Assembly: GCA_900769775.1 (NCBI GenBank)
Contig: CAAGHT010000101.1
Coordinates: forward strand, 1-10,238
Reading direction: 5' to 3'
Length of the DNA: 10,238 nt
From: Clostridia bacterium
GTDB taxonomy: Bacteria > Bacillota > Clostridia > Oscillospirales > Acutalibacteraceae
Below the pieces are notes generated by a model. The model ran no database searches. It had not been told where the DNA came from and saw only the letters and a program-made list of their open reading frames with translations. The position numbers and the translations under genes are program-made. The stretch's first letter is position 1. The number at the start of each line of letters is the position of its first letter. This document shows, piece by piece, positions 1-5,747 of this stretch.

Positions 1-25
1 ATATATTTTTCTTTTTAACCCTTTT

Positions 26-65
26 TTCGCCGCTCGGAGTATCTATATACGCCTACCGCGGCGAA
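26..65. repeat. Intergenic inverted repeat
   Basis: An 8-bp inverted repeat (TTCGCCGC at 26-33, GCGGCGAA at 58-65) encloses a 24-nt loop, with a T-run on one side and an A-rich stretch on the other. It could be a terminator for a gene left of the window or a decayed repeat element. Positions 1-180 otherwise contain no credible gene. Confidence 0.3.
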
Positions 66-133
66 GAAAAGGCTTTCTGCATCCAATTCTCTTCGGCTCC
101 GCCTCTCAATCGGCGCAGACCATAAAGGCACTA

Positions 134-175
134 GGCAATTGGCAATTGGCAATAGTTAAGAGGTGTCTGCGACAC
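134..175. repeat. Short tandem repeat GGCAATT and mini-hairpin
   Basis: GGCAATT occurs two full times and once nearly complete in tandem (134-153). It is followed by a perfect 5-bp hairpin with a 3-nt loop (GTGTC-TGC-GACAC, 163-175). The tiny stem with a three-base loop has the same design as the hairpin array at 4459-4553, so this may be a remnant of a similar intergenic repeat family. No coding function is seen. Confidence 0.4.
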
Positions 176-180
176 AAGTT

Positions 181-212
181 AAAAGCGAGAGGTCATAGAC
201 CTCCCGCTTTTA
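181..212 (-). terminator. Terminator of the ABC transporter operon
   Basis: AAAAGCG (181-187) pairs with CGCTTTT (205-211). The adjoining AGAGGTC and GACCTCC pair with one mismatch, giving a stem of about 14 bp with a 3-nt loop. On the minus strand the hairpin begins at the stop codon of the ATPase gene and ends in TTTTAA, a short U-tract. The position fits operon termination; the U-run is modest. Confidence 0.6.
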
Positions 213-767
213 TATTTTTATTTCGGTATAATCATAGTCTGCAAAAAGCTCCGGGCGGTGTGTTACCGCGATAATGAGTCTGTCTTTATATTCTGTAAAG
301 ATTTTCCCAATAAGCTCCTTGCAGAGAGCTTCTTCAAGCCCTGTAAATGCCTCGTCTAAAATGAGGACATCACCCGAAAAGGCGAGTGCACGTGCGAGAG
401 CAACCCTACGCTTCATTCCTCCCGAAAGCTCTTCGGGTAAAAGCGCGGCAGAATCGGATAGTCCGACCTCGGCAAGCCTTTTTTTGGCTTCCTCCTTGCT
501 TGAAACAAGAGCGACATTTTCGAGTGCTGTTAGTGTCGGAACAAGGCGATCCTCCTGAAAGACTACCGAAAAACGATTTATACCCTCGGTTAAAACCTCG
601 CCGCTGTCGGGCTTTGAAAGTCCTGAAAGCAGGCGGAGCAGAGTTGTTTTTCCGCCACCCGATTTGCCCGTGATAAGCACGAGGCCAGTGTCAGGCAGCT
701 CGGCAGAAAAATTATTTAAAACCTTGTTATCATCAAAGCTGACTGTTACATTTTTAAAGAGGATCAT
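210..767 (-). CDS. ABC transporter ATP-binding protein (NitT/TauT-type importer)
   Basis: This is the cytoplasmic ATPase that would power import through the adjoining permease. All core ABC motifs are visible: Walker A GKSGGGKT (residues 34-41), Q-loop Gln71, signature LSGGM (114-118), Walker B VLILDE (134-139) and the switch His170 in THRPE. At 185 aa it is clearly shorter than SsuB/TauB-type ATPases, which usually run to about 240-260 aa. The segment between Walker A and the signature is compact and there is almost nothing after the H-loop, but nothing catalytic is missing. The start overlaps the permease stop by 4 bp (764-767), implying translational coupling. It is the last gene of the operon. 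The ATPase assignment is firm; the substrate class rests on the neighbouring permease and binding protein. Confidence 0.93.
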   Translation of the reverse strand: MILFKNVTVSFDDNKVLNNFSAELPDTGLVLITGKSGGGKTTLLRLLSGLSKPDSGEVLTEGINRFSVVFQEDRLVPTLTALENVALVSSKEEAKKRLAEVGLSDSAALLPEELSGGMKRRVALARALAFSGDVLILDEAFTGLEEALCKELIGKIFTEYKDRLIIAVTHRPELFADYDYTEIKI

Positions 768-1516
768 TTTCTTTTCCTCCTTTTAAATAAAAGCTTAAAG
801 AGCCACTCAAAGGAAAGACTGAGCAACACGACAACCACTGTCCAAGCGAGAACCTCTGCCGTATCGAGCACAAGCTTTGCATCGTTCATAGATTTTCCGA
901 TTGCGATTTTCGGATAGCTGATTACCTCGGCGGCAATGCCCGATTTCCAGGCGAGGCCGAGGCTTGTGAGAGCGCCCGAATAAAAATGGGGCGCGAGGGC
1001 AGGCAGTGTAATCTTCATAAGCTCGCGGTGGCGCGGCAGCTTATAAACCCTCGCCATTTCGTGAAGCGAGGGGTCGAGGCTCTCAAGTCCCGCCGTCATA
1101 TTTTCCCATATTATCGGAAGCACCATAAGCAGAGCAATAACAACGGGAATAGTGTTGTTGTCGAGCCACAAATAGGCAAGGAGAATAAAGGAAACGACGG
1201 GGGTTGCCCTCACTGCGCGGACTGCGGGAGCGAAAAATGCGCGCAGTGGGCGTACATAATGAGTTGCTATTGCGAGGGCAAAGCCGAGCGCCGTGCCGAG
1301 AGCGAAGCCTTCGAGTATACGGAGGAGGGACACCCCAACCGTTTCCCAGAATGGCACAGTTCTCGAAAGCTCAACGAGGCGGCGAGCCACTATATGCGGA
1401 TAGGGCAAAAAGAGCTCCTTGCCGACTATCAGCGCCAGCAGATACCAGACTCCGAGCCAGACGGCGGCAATCAGTACACCTTTTAATACTTTAAGGAATA
1501 TAGTAGAAGCCTTCAT
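764..1516 (-). CDS. ABC transporter permease (SsuC/TauC-like)
   Basis: This integral membrane subunit of a binding-protein-dependent importer has 250 aa, normal for the family. Hydrophobic segments lie at about residues 11-31, 66-86, 105-118, 122-137, 181-200 and 221-240, with a very basic C-terminal tail (KRRKRK). The cytoplasmic EAA loop that contacts the ATPase is seen at about 153-172: EMARVYKL followed nine residues later by ITLP. The usual glycine of the EAA motif is not obvious. The start lies inside the 3' end of the binding-protein gene (26-bp overlap) and is supported by AGGAGG on the minus strand (complement at 1528-1533), 11 nt before the ATG. NitT/TauT-type permease is a family-level assignment; the transported solute is unknown. 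Confidence 0.92.
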   Translation of the reverse strand: MKASTIFLKVLKGVLIAAVWLGVWYLLALIVGKELFLPYPHIVARRLVELSRTVPFWETVGVSLLRILEGFALGTALGFALAIATHYVRPLRAFFAPAVRAVRATPVVSFILLAYLWLDNNTIPVVIALLMVLPIIWENMTAGLESLDPSLHEMARVYKLPRHRELMKITLPALAPHFYSGALTSLGLAWKSGIAAEVISYPKIAIGKSMNDAKLVLDTAEVLAWTVVVVLLSLSFEWLFKLLFKRRKRK

Positions 1517-2474
1517 CGGGGACAGCGCCTCCTACAGATTTTGGGTTGGCGGCGTGAAGAACAGTGAAATAGCCTTCGATTGCGGGCTTCATATCGGCGC
1601 CCTTAATGAGCATCATATTGCAGTTGGGGATAGCCTTTGTGGCAAGAGCTGCCTTGGGAACGATTCCATAGGTCTCGCAGAGGGCACCTGCATCCTTCGG
1701 GTTTTCAGTTGCAAATTTTATCGAGCTGTCAAGCTTTTCAATAAATGCCTTTACAGCTTCGGGATGCTCCTCTAAAAACTCGTTTCTGACAATTACGCAG
1801 CCCATTGTGAGGCGGCTCGATTCATCGGCAACCTTATCCCACTCCTCATTCAGATTGAGGGCAATTCTAAGGTCCTTATTCTGTGCCATTGCCGAAGAAA
1901 CATTAGGCTCGGGAAGCATACCGATAGCACATTCGCCTGCCGCAAGAGCGGTTGCAAGCTGAGCGTGCTCGGTGCCGTAGGTATAGTCAACAAATACATC
2001 CTCTCCGACAGTAAGACCGTTTTTTTCAAGAAGATAATTCAGCACATATTCGGGGTTTGCGCCCTTTCCTGTTGCATAAATAGTCTTTCCGCGAAGGTCG
2101 GCAAAGGAGTTTATAGTGTTGCCGTTTTCGAGAATATAAAGGGAGCCGAGGGTGTTGATAGCGATCATCTTGATGCCTTTTTCGGTCTTCTTATAAAGTG
2201 TTGCGGCAAGGTTTGTGGGAACGGCGGCAATATCTACCTTTCCGCCCGATACAGCGGCAACAACCTCATCGGGCTTACCTGCGATAGAGAAGGTGTAGCC
2301 CTCGGGCTTTTCATCCATCATCTTAGCCATACCGATACCGGTCGGGCCTTTAAGCGCCATTATTCTGACATCGACAGTCTCTGCGGGAGTGTCGGTGTTT
2401 TCATTTTTCTTACAGCCTGCAAAAAGGATCAGCAGGAGAAGAGCGGCGAGTGTGAGTGCGATTAGTTTTTTCAT
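1491..2474 (-). CDS. ABC transporter solute-binding lipoprotein
   Basis: This is an extracytoplasmic solute receptor. The N-terminus is a lipoprotein signal: MKK, a hydrophobic run at residues 4-18, and a lipobox ending in Cys21 (FAGC), followed by a polar linker. The mature protein resembles the NMT1/SsuA-like type II periplasmic-binding fold: an early GPTGIGMA loop (43-50), a SGGKVDIAAVPTN segment (76-88), LRGKTIYATGKGANPEYV (127-144) at the second-lobe entry and CAIGMLPEP (182-190). At 327 aa the length is typical. A GAAAGGAAG ribosome site (complement at 2482-2490) precedes the ATG, and the regulator stop is 18 bp upstream. The family usually binds small anions, sulfonates or thiamine-precursor-like molecules. 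Nothing in the sequence identifies which, so no gene symbol is given. Confidence 0.9.
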   Translation of the reverse strand: MKKLIALTLAALLLLILFAGCKKNENTDTPAETVDVRIMALKGPTGIGMAKMMDEKPEGYTFSIAGKPDEVVAAVSGGKVDIAAVPTNLAATLYKKTEKGIKMIAINTLGSLYILENGNTINSFADLRGKTIYATGKGANPEYVLNYLLEKNGLTVGEDVFVDYTYGTEHAQLATALAAGECAIGMLPEPNVSSAMAQNKDLRIALNLNEEWDKVADESSRLTMGCVIVRNEFLEEHPEAVKAFIEKLDSSIKFATENPKDAGALCETYGIVPKAALATKAIPNCNMMLIKGADMKPAIEGYFTVLHAANPKSVGGAVPDEGFYYIP

Positions 2475-2492
2475 AATAATTCTTCCTTTCGG

Positions 2493-3152
2493 TTATTTAA
2501 TATTATTTAAAGCTTCTGTGTCAAGCAGGGTAATTGTGCGCCCCTCGACCGAGATAGCATTTAATTCGATAAGCTCGTTTTTTGCCCTGTAAAGGCTAGC
2601 ACGGCTGATGCCGAGGGTTTTTGCAAGGGCGGTAAAGTTAACATTATGGCAAACGCCCTGCTCGGCGGTTTTTAAAATATATCTTGCCAGGCGGACAGAT
2701 GCCTCGGGGGAGGTAAAGGTGCCGATACGGCGGTTTAAAAATTCAACTCTGCCTGATAAAAAGCGGATATATTCTATTGCGCGGCGCGGCTCCTTTAAAA
2801 AGAGCTCCTCAACCCCATCGCGAGAAACGAAGAGCACGCGGCAGGCGGTTTTTGCCACAATGAGAGAAAAAGGAGGGTGGCCATCATCACAAAAGATTGC
2901 AGCGGCGCCGAAAAGCTCTCCCTCCGAAAAGGAACGAAGAGCTCCGCGGCTCTCCTCAGTGGGGAGGGCAACCGCCTTTCCCGAAAGCAGAACGCCAAGC
3001 CGTTTTTCATCCTCTGAAAAAAGGCTTTCTCCCTTATTAAAGGAGGCAAGCTCGCAGTGCCGACCGCCAAAAAAAGCATCGGCATCGTGGTCACTCATAT
3101 CCTTAAAAAGAAAAATATCGTTGAGCACGGCTCTCTCCTGTGTCGTAATCAT
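2493..3152 (-). CDS. Crp/Fnr-family transcriptional regulator
   Basis: This is a 219-aa DNA-binding regulator and the first gene of the transporter operon. Residues about 13-115 form a cyclic-nucleotide-binding-like beta barrel (FNKGESLFSEDE, LLSGKA, SEGELFGAAAIF). A long dimerisation helix (120-142) follows, then a C-terminal winged helix whose recognition region is LAKTLGISRASLYRAKNEL (176-194). There is no N-terminal Fnr-type cysteine cluster, so the ligand is unlikely to be a classic Fnr iron-sulfur cluster. The start at 3152 is preferred over an in-frame ATG at 3188 because a perfect AGGAGGTG (complement at 3158-3165) sits just before it. It probably controls its own operon, since perfect inverted repeats lie in the upstream promoter region. 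The effector is unknown. Confidence 0.9.
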   Translation of the reverse strand: MITTQERAVLNDIFLFKDMSDHDADAFFGGRHCELASFNKGESLFSEDEKRLGVLLSGKAVALPTEESRGALRSFSEGELFGAAAIFCDDGHPPFSLIVAKTACRVLFVSRDGVEELFLKEPRRAIEYIRFLSGRVEFLNRRIGTFTSPEASVRLARYILKTAEQGVCHNVNFTALAKTLGISRASLYRAKNELIELNAISVEGRTITLLDTEALNNIK

Positions 3153-3192
3153 ATACCCACCTCCTAAAAAATGTCTCATTTGGAACACTTTT

Positions 3193-3221
3193 ATAATAAC
3201 ACATTGTTATTTAATTGTCAA
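3193..3221 (-). promoter_or_regulatory. Promoter of the regulator/ABC operon
   Basis: On the minus strand there is TTGACA (complement at 3216-3221), a 17-bp spacer and TATTAT (complement at 3193-3198). A TG one base before the -10 makes it an extended -10. It lies about 40 bp before the regulator start and is a near-consensus sigma-A-type promoter. Confidence 0.75.
3195..3211. promoter_or_regulatory. Palindromic operator inside the operon promoter
   Basis: The perfect 7-3-7 inverted repeat AATAACA-CAT-TGTTATT overlaps the -10 and fills most of the spacer of the minus-strand promoter. Half-sites of the TAACA/TGTTA type are known for some Crp/Fnr-family proteins (the PrfA box is TTAACA-N2-TGTTAA). 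The position would make it a repressing site. Binding by the adjacent Crp/Fnr-type protein is an inference. Confidence 0.5.
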
Positions 3222-3237
3222 TCTCTAAAATGTTAAA

Positions 3238-3274
3238 ATTTTGTTTACACAAAATCGTGTGTAGGGTGTAATAT
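3238..3274 (+). promoter_or_regulatory. Promoter of the lipid kinase gene with overlapping palindrome
   Basis: A plausible plus-strand promoter is TTTACA (3244-3249) and TAATAT (3269-3274), with a longer than ideal 19-bp spacer. The -35 is embedded in the perfect 7-4-7 inverted repeat ATTTTGT-TTAC-ACAAAAT (3238-3255). This second palindrome in a divergent control region suggests joint regulation of kinase and transporter. The exact promoter boxes are uncertain. Confidence 0.45.
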
Positions 3275-3311
3275 ATAAGTATGATTAAAAATTGGGAAAA
3301 GGAGCGTTATT

Positions 3312-4217
3312 ATGTCCGCAAAAAAGCTTTTGCTTATTGTGAACCCCAAGGCGGGAACGGGCAAAATAAAAAGCCACCTTTTTGAGGTGGTCGACATTCT
3401 CTCAAAGGGCGGTTTTGAGGTTACGGTATATCCCACAAAAAAGCAGCTCGATGCTATCGGCAGAATTAAAGAGGGAATAGATGAGTTTGACCGAATTGTC
3501 GTTTGCGGCGGCGACGGAACTCTCAATGAAGTTGTAAACGGAGTTATAATGACGGGCAGCGATATCCCCATCGGATATATTCCGGCAGGAACTTTAAATG
3601 AGTGGTCGAGCGGCCTTAAAATTTCGCGCAGCATACCCACGGCGGCAAGAGATATTGTTTCGGGCTGTGAAAAGAGTCTAGATGTCGGTCTCTTTGATAA
3701 TCGCCACTTTACCTATACGGCTTCCTTCGGTGCCTTTACCGAGGTTTCCTATTCTGCCGAGCAGGATGTGAAAAATGTTCTCGGTCAGGCGGCATATGTT
3801 TTCGAGGGAATCAAGAGCATCGGCAACATTAAGCCGATAAAGCTAAAGCTTGAAACCGAGGCGAAAACTGTTGAGGGCGAGTTCATTTTCGGCGCCATTT
3901 CAAACTCTATGTCGGTAGGCGGTGTTCTGAAGCTCGATGAAAACACAGTTGCTCTCAATGACGGCTTTTTTGAGGTTGTGCTGATAAGAAAGCCCGACTC
4001 AATTGCCGATTTGCAGAAAATTGTCGACGGAATTCTCAAAAAAGACTTTACCAAAAAGGGAATCGAGTTTATGAAGGCGGCGCGCATTACCGTTTATTCC
4101 GACAAAAAGCTTGACTGGACCCTTGACGGCGAGCACGCAAGGGGCGAGAAGGTGACCCGGATTACTAATTTGCAAAACAGATTGCAGTTCATCGTTCCGA
4201 GCAGGGGCTCTTTTTAA
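3312..4217 (+). CDS. Diacylglycerol kinase-like lipid kinase (YegS/DgkB type)
   Basis: This predicted cytosolic/peripheral kinase would phosphorylate diacylglycerol or a related lipid from ATP, recycling lipids for phospholipid or teichoic acid turnover. The 301-aa length fits the family. Visible motifs are the N-terminal NPKAGTGK nucleotide loop (11-18), the catalytic GGDGTLNEVVNG (66-77), PAGTLNEW (91-98) where most relatives have G-T-x-N-D-F, NDGFFEV (216-222) and WTLDGE near the C-terminus (269-274) that supplies the acidic active-site residues. AAAAGGAG lies just upstream of the ATG. It is divergent from the ABC operon, stands alone and is followed by a separate promoter. The lipid substrate cannot be determined. 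The family call is secure; calling it dgkB would be a guess because of the altered N-D-F motif. Confidence 0.9.
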   Translation: MSAKKLLLIVNPKAGTGKIKSHLFEVVDILSKGGFEVTVYPTKKQLDAIGRIKEGIDEFDRIVVCGGDGTLNEVVNGVIMTGSDIPIGYIPAGTLNEWSSGLKISRSIPTAARDIVSGCEKSLDVGLFDNRHFTYTASFGAFTEVSYSAEQDVKNVLGQAAYVFEGIKSIGNIKPIKLKLETEAKTVEGEFIFGAISNSMSVGGVLKLDENTVALNDGFFEVVLIRKPDSIADLQKIVDGILKKDFTKKGIEFMKAARITVYSDKKLDWTLDGEHARGEKVTRITNLQNRLQFIVPSRGSF

Positions 4218-4275
4218 AAGAAAAGAATCTCACGACTCGGAGAAATCATAATGCAAAGCAAACAATTCATTATTA

Positions 4276-4304
4276 TTGACTTATTTGTCAAATTATGGTA
4301 AAAT
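4276..4304 (+). promoter_or_regulatory. Promoter of a putative small RNA
   Basis: TTGACT (4276-4281), a 17-bp spacer and TAAAAT (4299-4304), with TG one base before the -10 (extended -10). An inverted repeat, TTGAC-TTATTT-GTCAA (4276-4291), overlaps the -35, similar in design to the palindrome at 5979-5996. No start codon with a ribosome site follows before the hairpin and T-run at 4363-4412. Confidence 0.6.
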
Positions 4305-4308
4305 AATC

Positions 4309-4412
4309 TTGCAGTAAACATCCCTACGACAGCCGATTACTGCAAAATTTAATAGAAATAATAAAAGCGCACAGTCGTACGGGAAAGCCCTCGTGTAACT
4401 ATGCGCTTTTTT
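4309..4412 (+). ncRNA. Putative structured small RNA or leader with loop-loop pairing
   Basis: Immediately after the promoter at 4276-4304 there is a perfect 9-bp stem (TTGCAGTAA at 4309-4317 with TTACTGCAA at 4337-4345) closing a 19-nt loop. An A/T-rich linker follows, then a second 9-bp stem (AAAAGCGCA at 4363-4371 with TGCGCTTTT at 4402-4410) closing a 30-nt loop, then T-residues. Loop 1 contains CCCTACGAC (4322-4330). Loop 2 contains GTCGTA-C-GGG (4374-4383), which is its complement apart from one bulged C. Both stems and the loop-loop helix could form together (kissing pseudoknot), or loop pairing could compete with the inner part of hairpin 2. No ORF fits. It matches no RNA family I can name. 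It could be a free sRNA or a riboswitch/attenuator upstream of the gene at 4606. Confidence 0.5.
4363..4412 (+). terminator. Intrinsic terminator
   Basis: The 9-bp outer stem AAAAGCGCA/TGCGCTTTT runs into TTTTTT on the plus strand (4407-4412), the expected form of a rho-independent terminator. Reading from the other strand also gives a T-rich end, so it may act in both directions. It would end the small RNA and any read-through from the lipid kinase gene. Confidence 0.65.
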
Positions 4413-4433
4413 AGTGGAGAAAAGGGAGACAAG

Positions 4434-4448
4434 AGAACCTCCCCCTTG
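4434..4448 (-). repeat. GGGGACGGTTCT repeat, inverted copy 1 (degenerate)
   Basis: AGAACCTCCCCCTTG is the reverse complement of the repeat core CAAGGGGACGGTTCT with a single difference. It is the leftmost copy of a repeat family found on both sides of two orphan genes. Confidence 0.6.
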
Positions 4449-4458
4449 GCTCTTTAGC

Positions 4459-4553
4459 GTGCGAAGCGCATATCGCGTTTGCATAGCAAACATATCGCAA
4501 CCACAGGATATATCGCGCACCGAAGGTGCATATCGCGTGCGGCAACGCCGCAC
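4459..4553. repeat. Array of mini-hairpins separated by ATATCGC
   Basis: ATATCGC occurs four times, at 4470, 4492, 4510 and 4530 (spacing 22, 18 and 20). Between and around these are small stems, each with a 3-nt loop: GTGC-GAA-GCGC (4459-4469, one wobble), GTTTGC-ATA-GCAAAC (4477-4491), GCACC-GAA-GGTGC (4517-4529) and GTGCGGC-AAC-GCCGCAC (4537-4553). The segment 4499-4509 between the second and third ATATCGC forms no stem. The stem sequences differ but the architecture is constant. This resembles an interspersed palindromic repeat element. No protein-coding role is seen. Confidence 0.7.
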
Positions 4554-4558
4554 ACAAA

Positions 4559-4573
4559 AGAACCGTCCCATTG
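4559..4573 (-). repeat. GGGGACGGTTCT repeat, inverted copy 2
   Basis: AGAACCGTCCCATTG is the reverse complement of the repeat core CAAGGGGACGGTTCT with one difference. It directly follows the mini-hairpin array and precedes the small membrane protein gene. Confidence 0.7.
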
Positions 4574-4605
4574 TGTTCTGCCTTTGAGTTATGGAGGTGT
4601 TTAGC

Positions 4606-4857
4606 TTGTCAAAAGAAAAAACAAGCTCTCTTAGAGTTTATCAGATAGTATTTGCTCTACTTGGTCTAGTGCTTTTTATGTTATCGCATATTGATTATAT
4701 AGGATCAGATACAGCGACTCTTTTATTTGAAATTTTTTCTAGAGTATGCATTGGTATATCACTTATACTTTTGTTAATTAGGACAAGGCAACACAAGGGT
4801 CAATCAGGGGACGGTTCTATGTCAATTAAATCAATCAGGGGACGGTTCTGTGATTGA
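4606..4857 (+). CDS. Small predicted membrane protein with repeat-encoded C-terminus
   Basis: This is an unrecognised protein of about 83 aa. Two hydrophobic segments are visible, roughly residues 10-28 (YQIVFALLGLVLFMLSHI) and 39-59 (LLFEIFSRVCIGISLILLLIR), separated by a short polar turn, so a two-span membrane protein is likely. A TTG start at 4606 is preferred because GGAGG (4593-4597) lies 8 nt upstream; the in-frame ATG at 4591 has no ribosome site. From about residue 62 to the stop the reading frame runs through two copies of the CAATCAGGGGACGGTTCT repeat. The original C-terminus has probably been replaced or extended. It is AT-rich like the next gene. Whether it is functional is uncertain; it may be a gene fragment. 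Confidence 0.5.
   Translation: MSKEKTSSLRVYQIVFALLGLVLFMLSHIDYIGSDTATLLFEIFSRVCIGISLILLLIRTRQHKGQSGDGSMSIKSIRGRFCD
4791..4856 (+). repeat. GGGGACGGTTCT repeats, two direct copies
   Basis: ACACAAGGG leads into CAATCAGGGGACGGTTCT (4801-4818), and the same 18 bases recur at 4832-4849. The second copy continues to TGATTG (4851-4856), so it begins with CAATCA and ends with the inverted TGATTG. The copies overlap the end of the upstream small gene. Motifs of this kind are familiar from clostridial intergenic repeats, some associated with REP-type tyrosine transposases, but no transposase gene is present here. Confidence 0.75.
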
Positions 4858-4914
4858 CCGTGTGTCATATTCATATTTTTACCTCCTAAATTTAAATGAA
4901 AGGTGGAGCGAATT

Positions 4915-5739
4915 ATGGCTCCAAGTAAGAGTTTTCGTTATCTTGTTAATTATGTTAGCGGATTAGATAAATATAAATTTGGCATTCAAAACATTATTCT
5001 GGTTTTAGATAATGAAAAAATAAGTTTTATTAATAATAAGTTTGATTTTTTAATTAGTTTCGATAAAATTGCTGCCTTTGAGTTTATAAAGTCTCCATTT
5101 AAAATGCCCGATCCACTCTCACCTGTGAATCTAAATGTTGCATACACTTATTTTAGAATATATTATTTTGATAATAATTGCCCTAAATCCATTTTGTTTA
5201 TGATGAATACCTTTGCAGATGATTCGTTTGAAAATAATGAAGATGCTTGCAAGGACTTGTTTTACAAATTATCAGATTATGATTATTATGATTTTACGGT
5301 AACTAGTCCTTGGGGAGAAAACAAATATGATATTCAGCGTTTAAAAATCAAAAAGATTTACCACATGTCATATTTAGGCGGTCACCCCGATAATCATCAT
5401 AAATTCTCAAGAGTGGATTTTTATGTTTTAAACGATAGATTTTATGTTGATAAGTATATTAATGAAAAGAAATTTTCTGCCTTTGAGATACCTTTTAATA
5501 AAATTAAATTGTTTGAACTCGCTGATCAAAAACACTTATCACTTATAAAAAGGTTCTTTTCCTTAGGCACAAAAACTAACAAATCGGATACTTGTCACAT
5601 TGTATTTACTAATACAAAAAACATAGATGTATCCGTTTATTTTTCAATGCTTGCAGCAAATACCTCCCCAGATCATCTGAACGAATTAATCAGGTCAATC
5701 AGGGGGAACACAGACGGTTCTCTGAATAATAACACATAA
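4915..5739 (+). CDS. AT-rich orphan protein, probable duplicated beta-rich domain
   Basis: I do not recognise this 274-aa protein. It has no signal peptide or membrane span and appears cytosolic. Two halves share a pattern. Residues about 27-62 (a beta-strand pair, then FLISFDKIAAFEF) match 157-192 (then FEIPFNKIKLFEL). Each half goes on with a strand pair and a helix (ACKDLFYKLSDY at 111-122; DHLNELIRSI at 243-252). This strand-strand-helix layout resembles tandem PH/GRAM-like domains; that reading is inference. The ATG at 4915 is preferred over GTG at 4903 because GGTGGAG lies just before it. Base composition and codon use are far more AT-rich than the neighbours, and the last 20 or so codons run into a GGGGACGGTTCT-type repeat (5696-5721). 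Both suggest horizontal origin and an altered 3' end. Confidence 0.65.
   Translation: MAPSKSFRYLVNYVSGLDKYKFGIQNIILVLDNEKISFINNKFDFLISFDKIAAFEFIKSPFKMPDPLSPVNLNVAYTYFRIYYFDNNCPKSILFMMNTFADDSFENNEDACKDLFYKLSDYDYYDFTVTSPWGENKYDIQRLKIKKIYHMSYLGGHPDNHHKFSRVDFYVLNDRFYVDKYINEKKFSAFEIPFNKIKLFELADQKHLSLIKRFFSLGTKTNKSDTCHIVFTNTKNIDVSVYFSMLAANTSPDHLNELIRSIRGNTDGSLNNNT
5696..5721 (+). repeat. GGGGACGGTTCT repeat with internal insertion
   Basis: CAATCAGGGGG and ACGGTTCT are the two ends of the repeat, here separated by a few extra bases (AACACAG). The copy lies within the 3' end of the orphan coding region and supplies its last codons. Confidence 0.6.
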
Positions 5740-5747
5740 CACCAACA

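Noticed and set aside
986..1486. A 166-aa open frame on the plus strand inside the permease gene
   Set aside because: It lies opposite a clear permease with membrane segments and EAA loop, has no ribosome site, and its translation shows no domain-like pattern. It is a shadow frame.
2608..3228. A 206-aa plus-strand frame opposite the Crp/Fnr-type gene
   Set aside because: It is highly basic and Ser/Arg-rich, as expected from antisense reading of the real gene, with no ribosome site. The minus-strand gene has motifs and a strong AGGAGGTG.
4459..4553. CRISPR-like array
   Set aside because: The constant word is only 7 bp and the intervening segments are themselves palindromic and shorter than spacers. 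No cas genes are present.
4293..4571. A 92-aa minus-strand open frame across the small RNA and hairpin array
   Set aside because: It runs through hairpin repeats and a terminator, with no ribosome site and no protein-like pattern.
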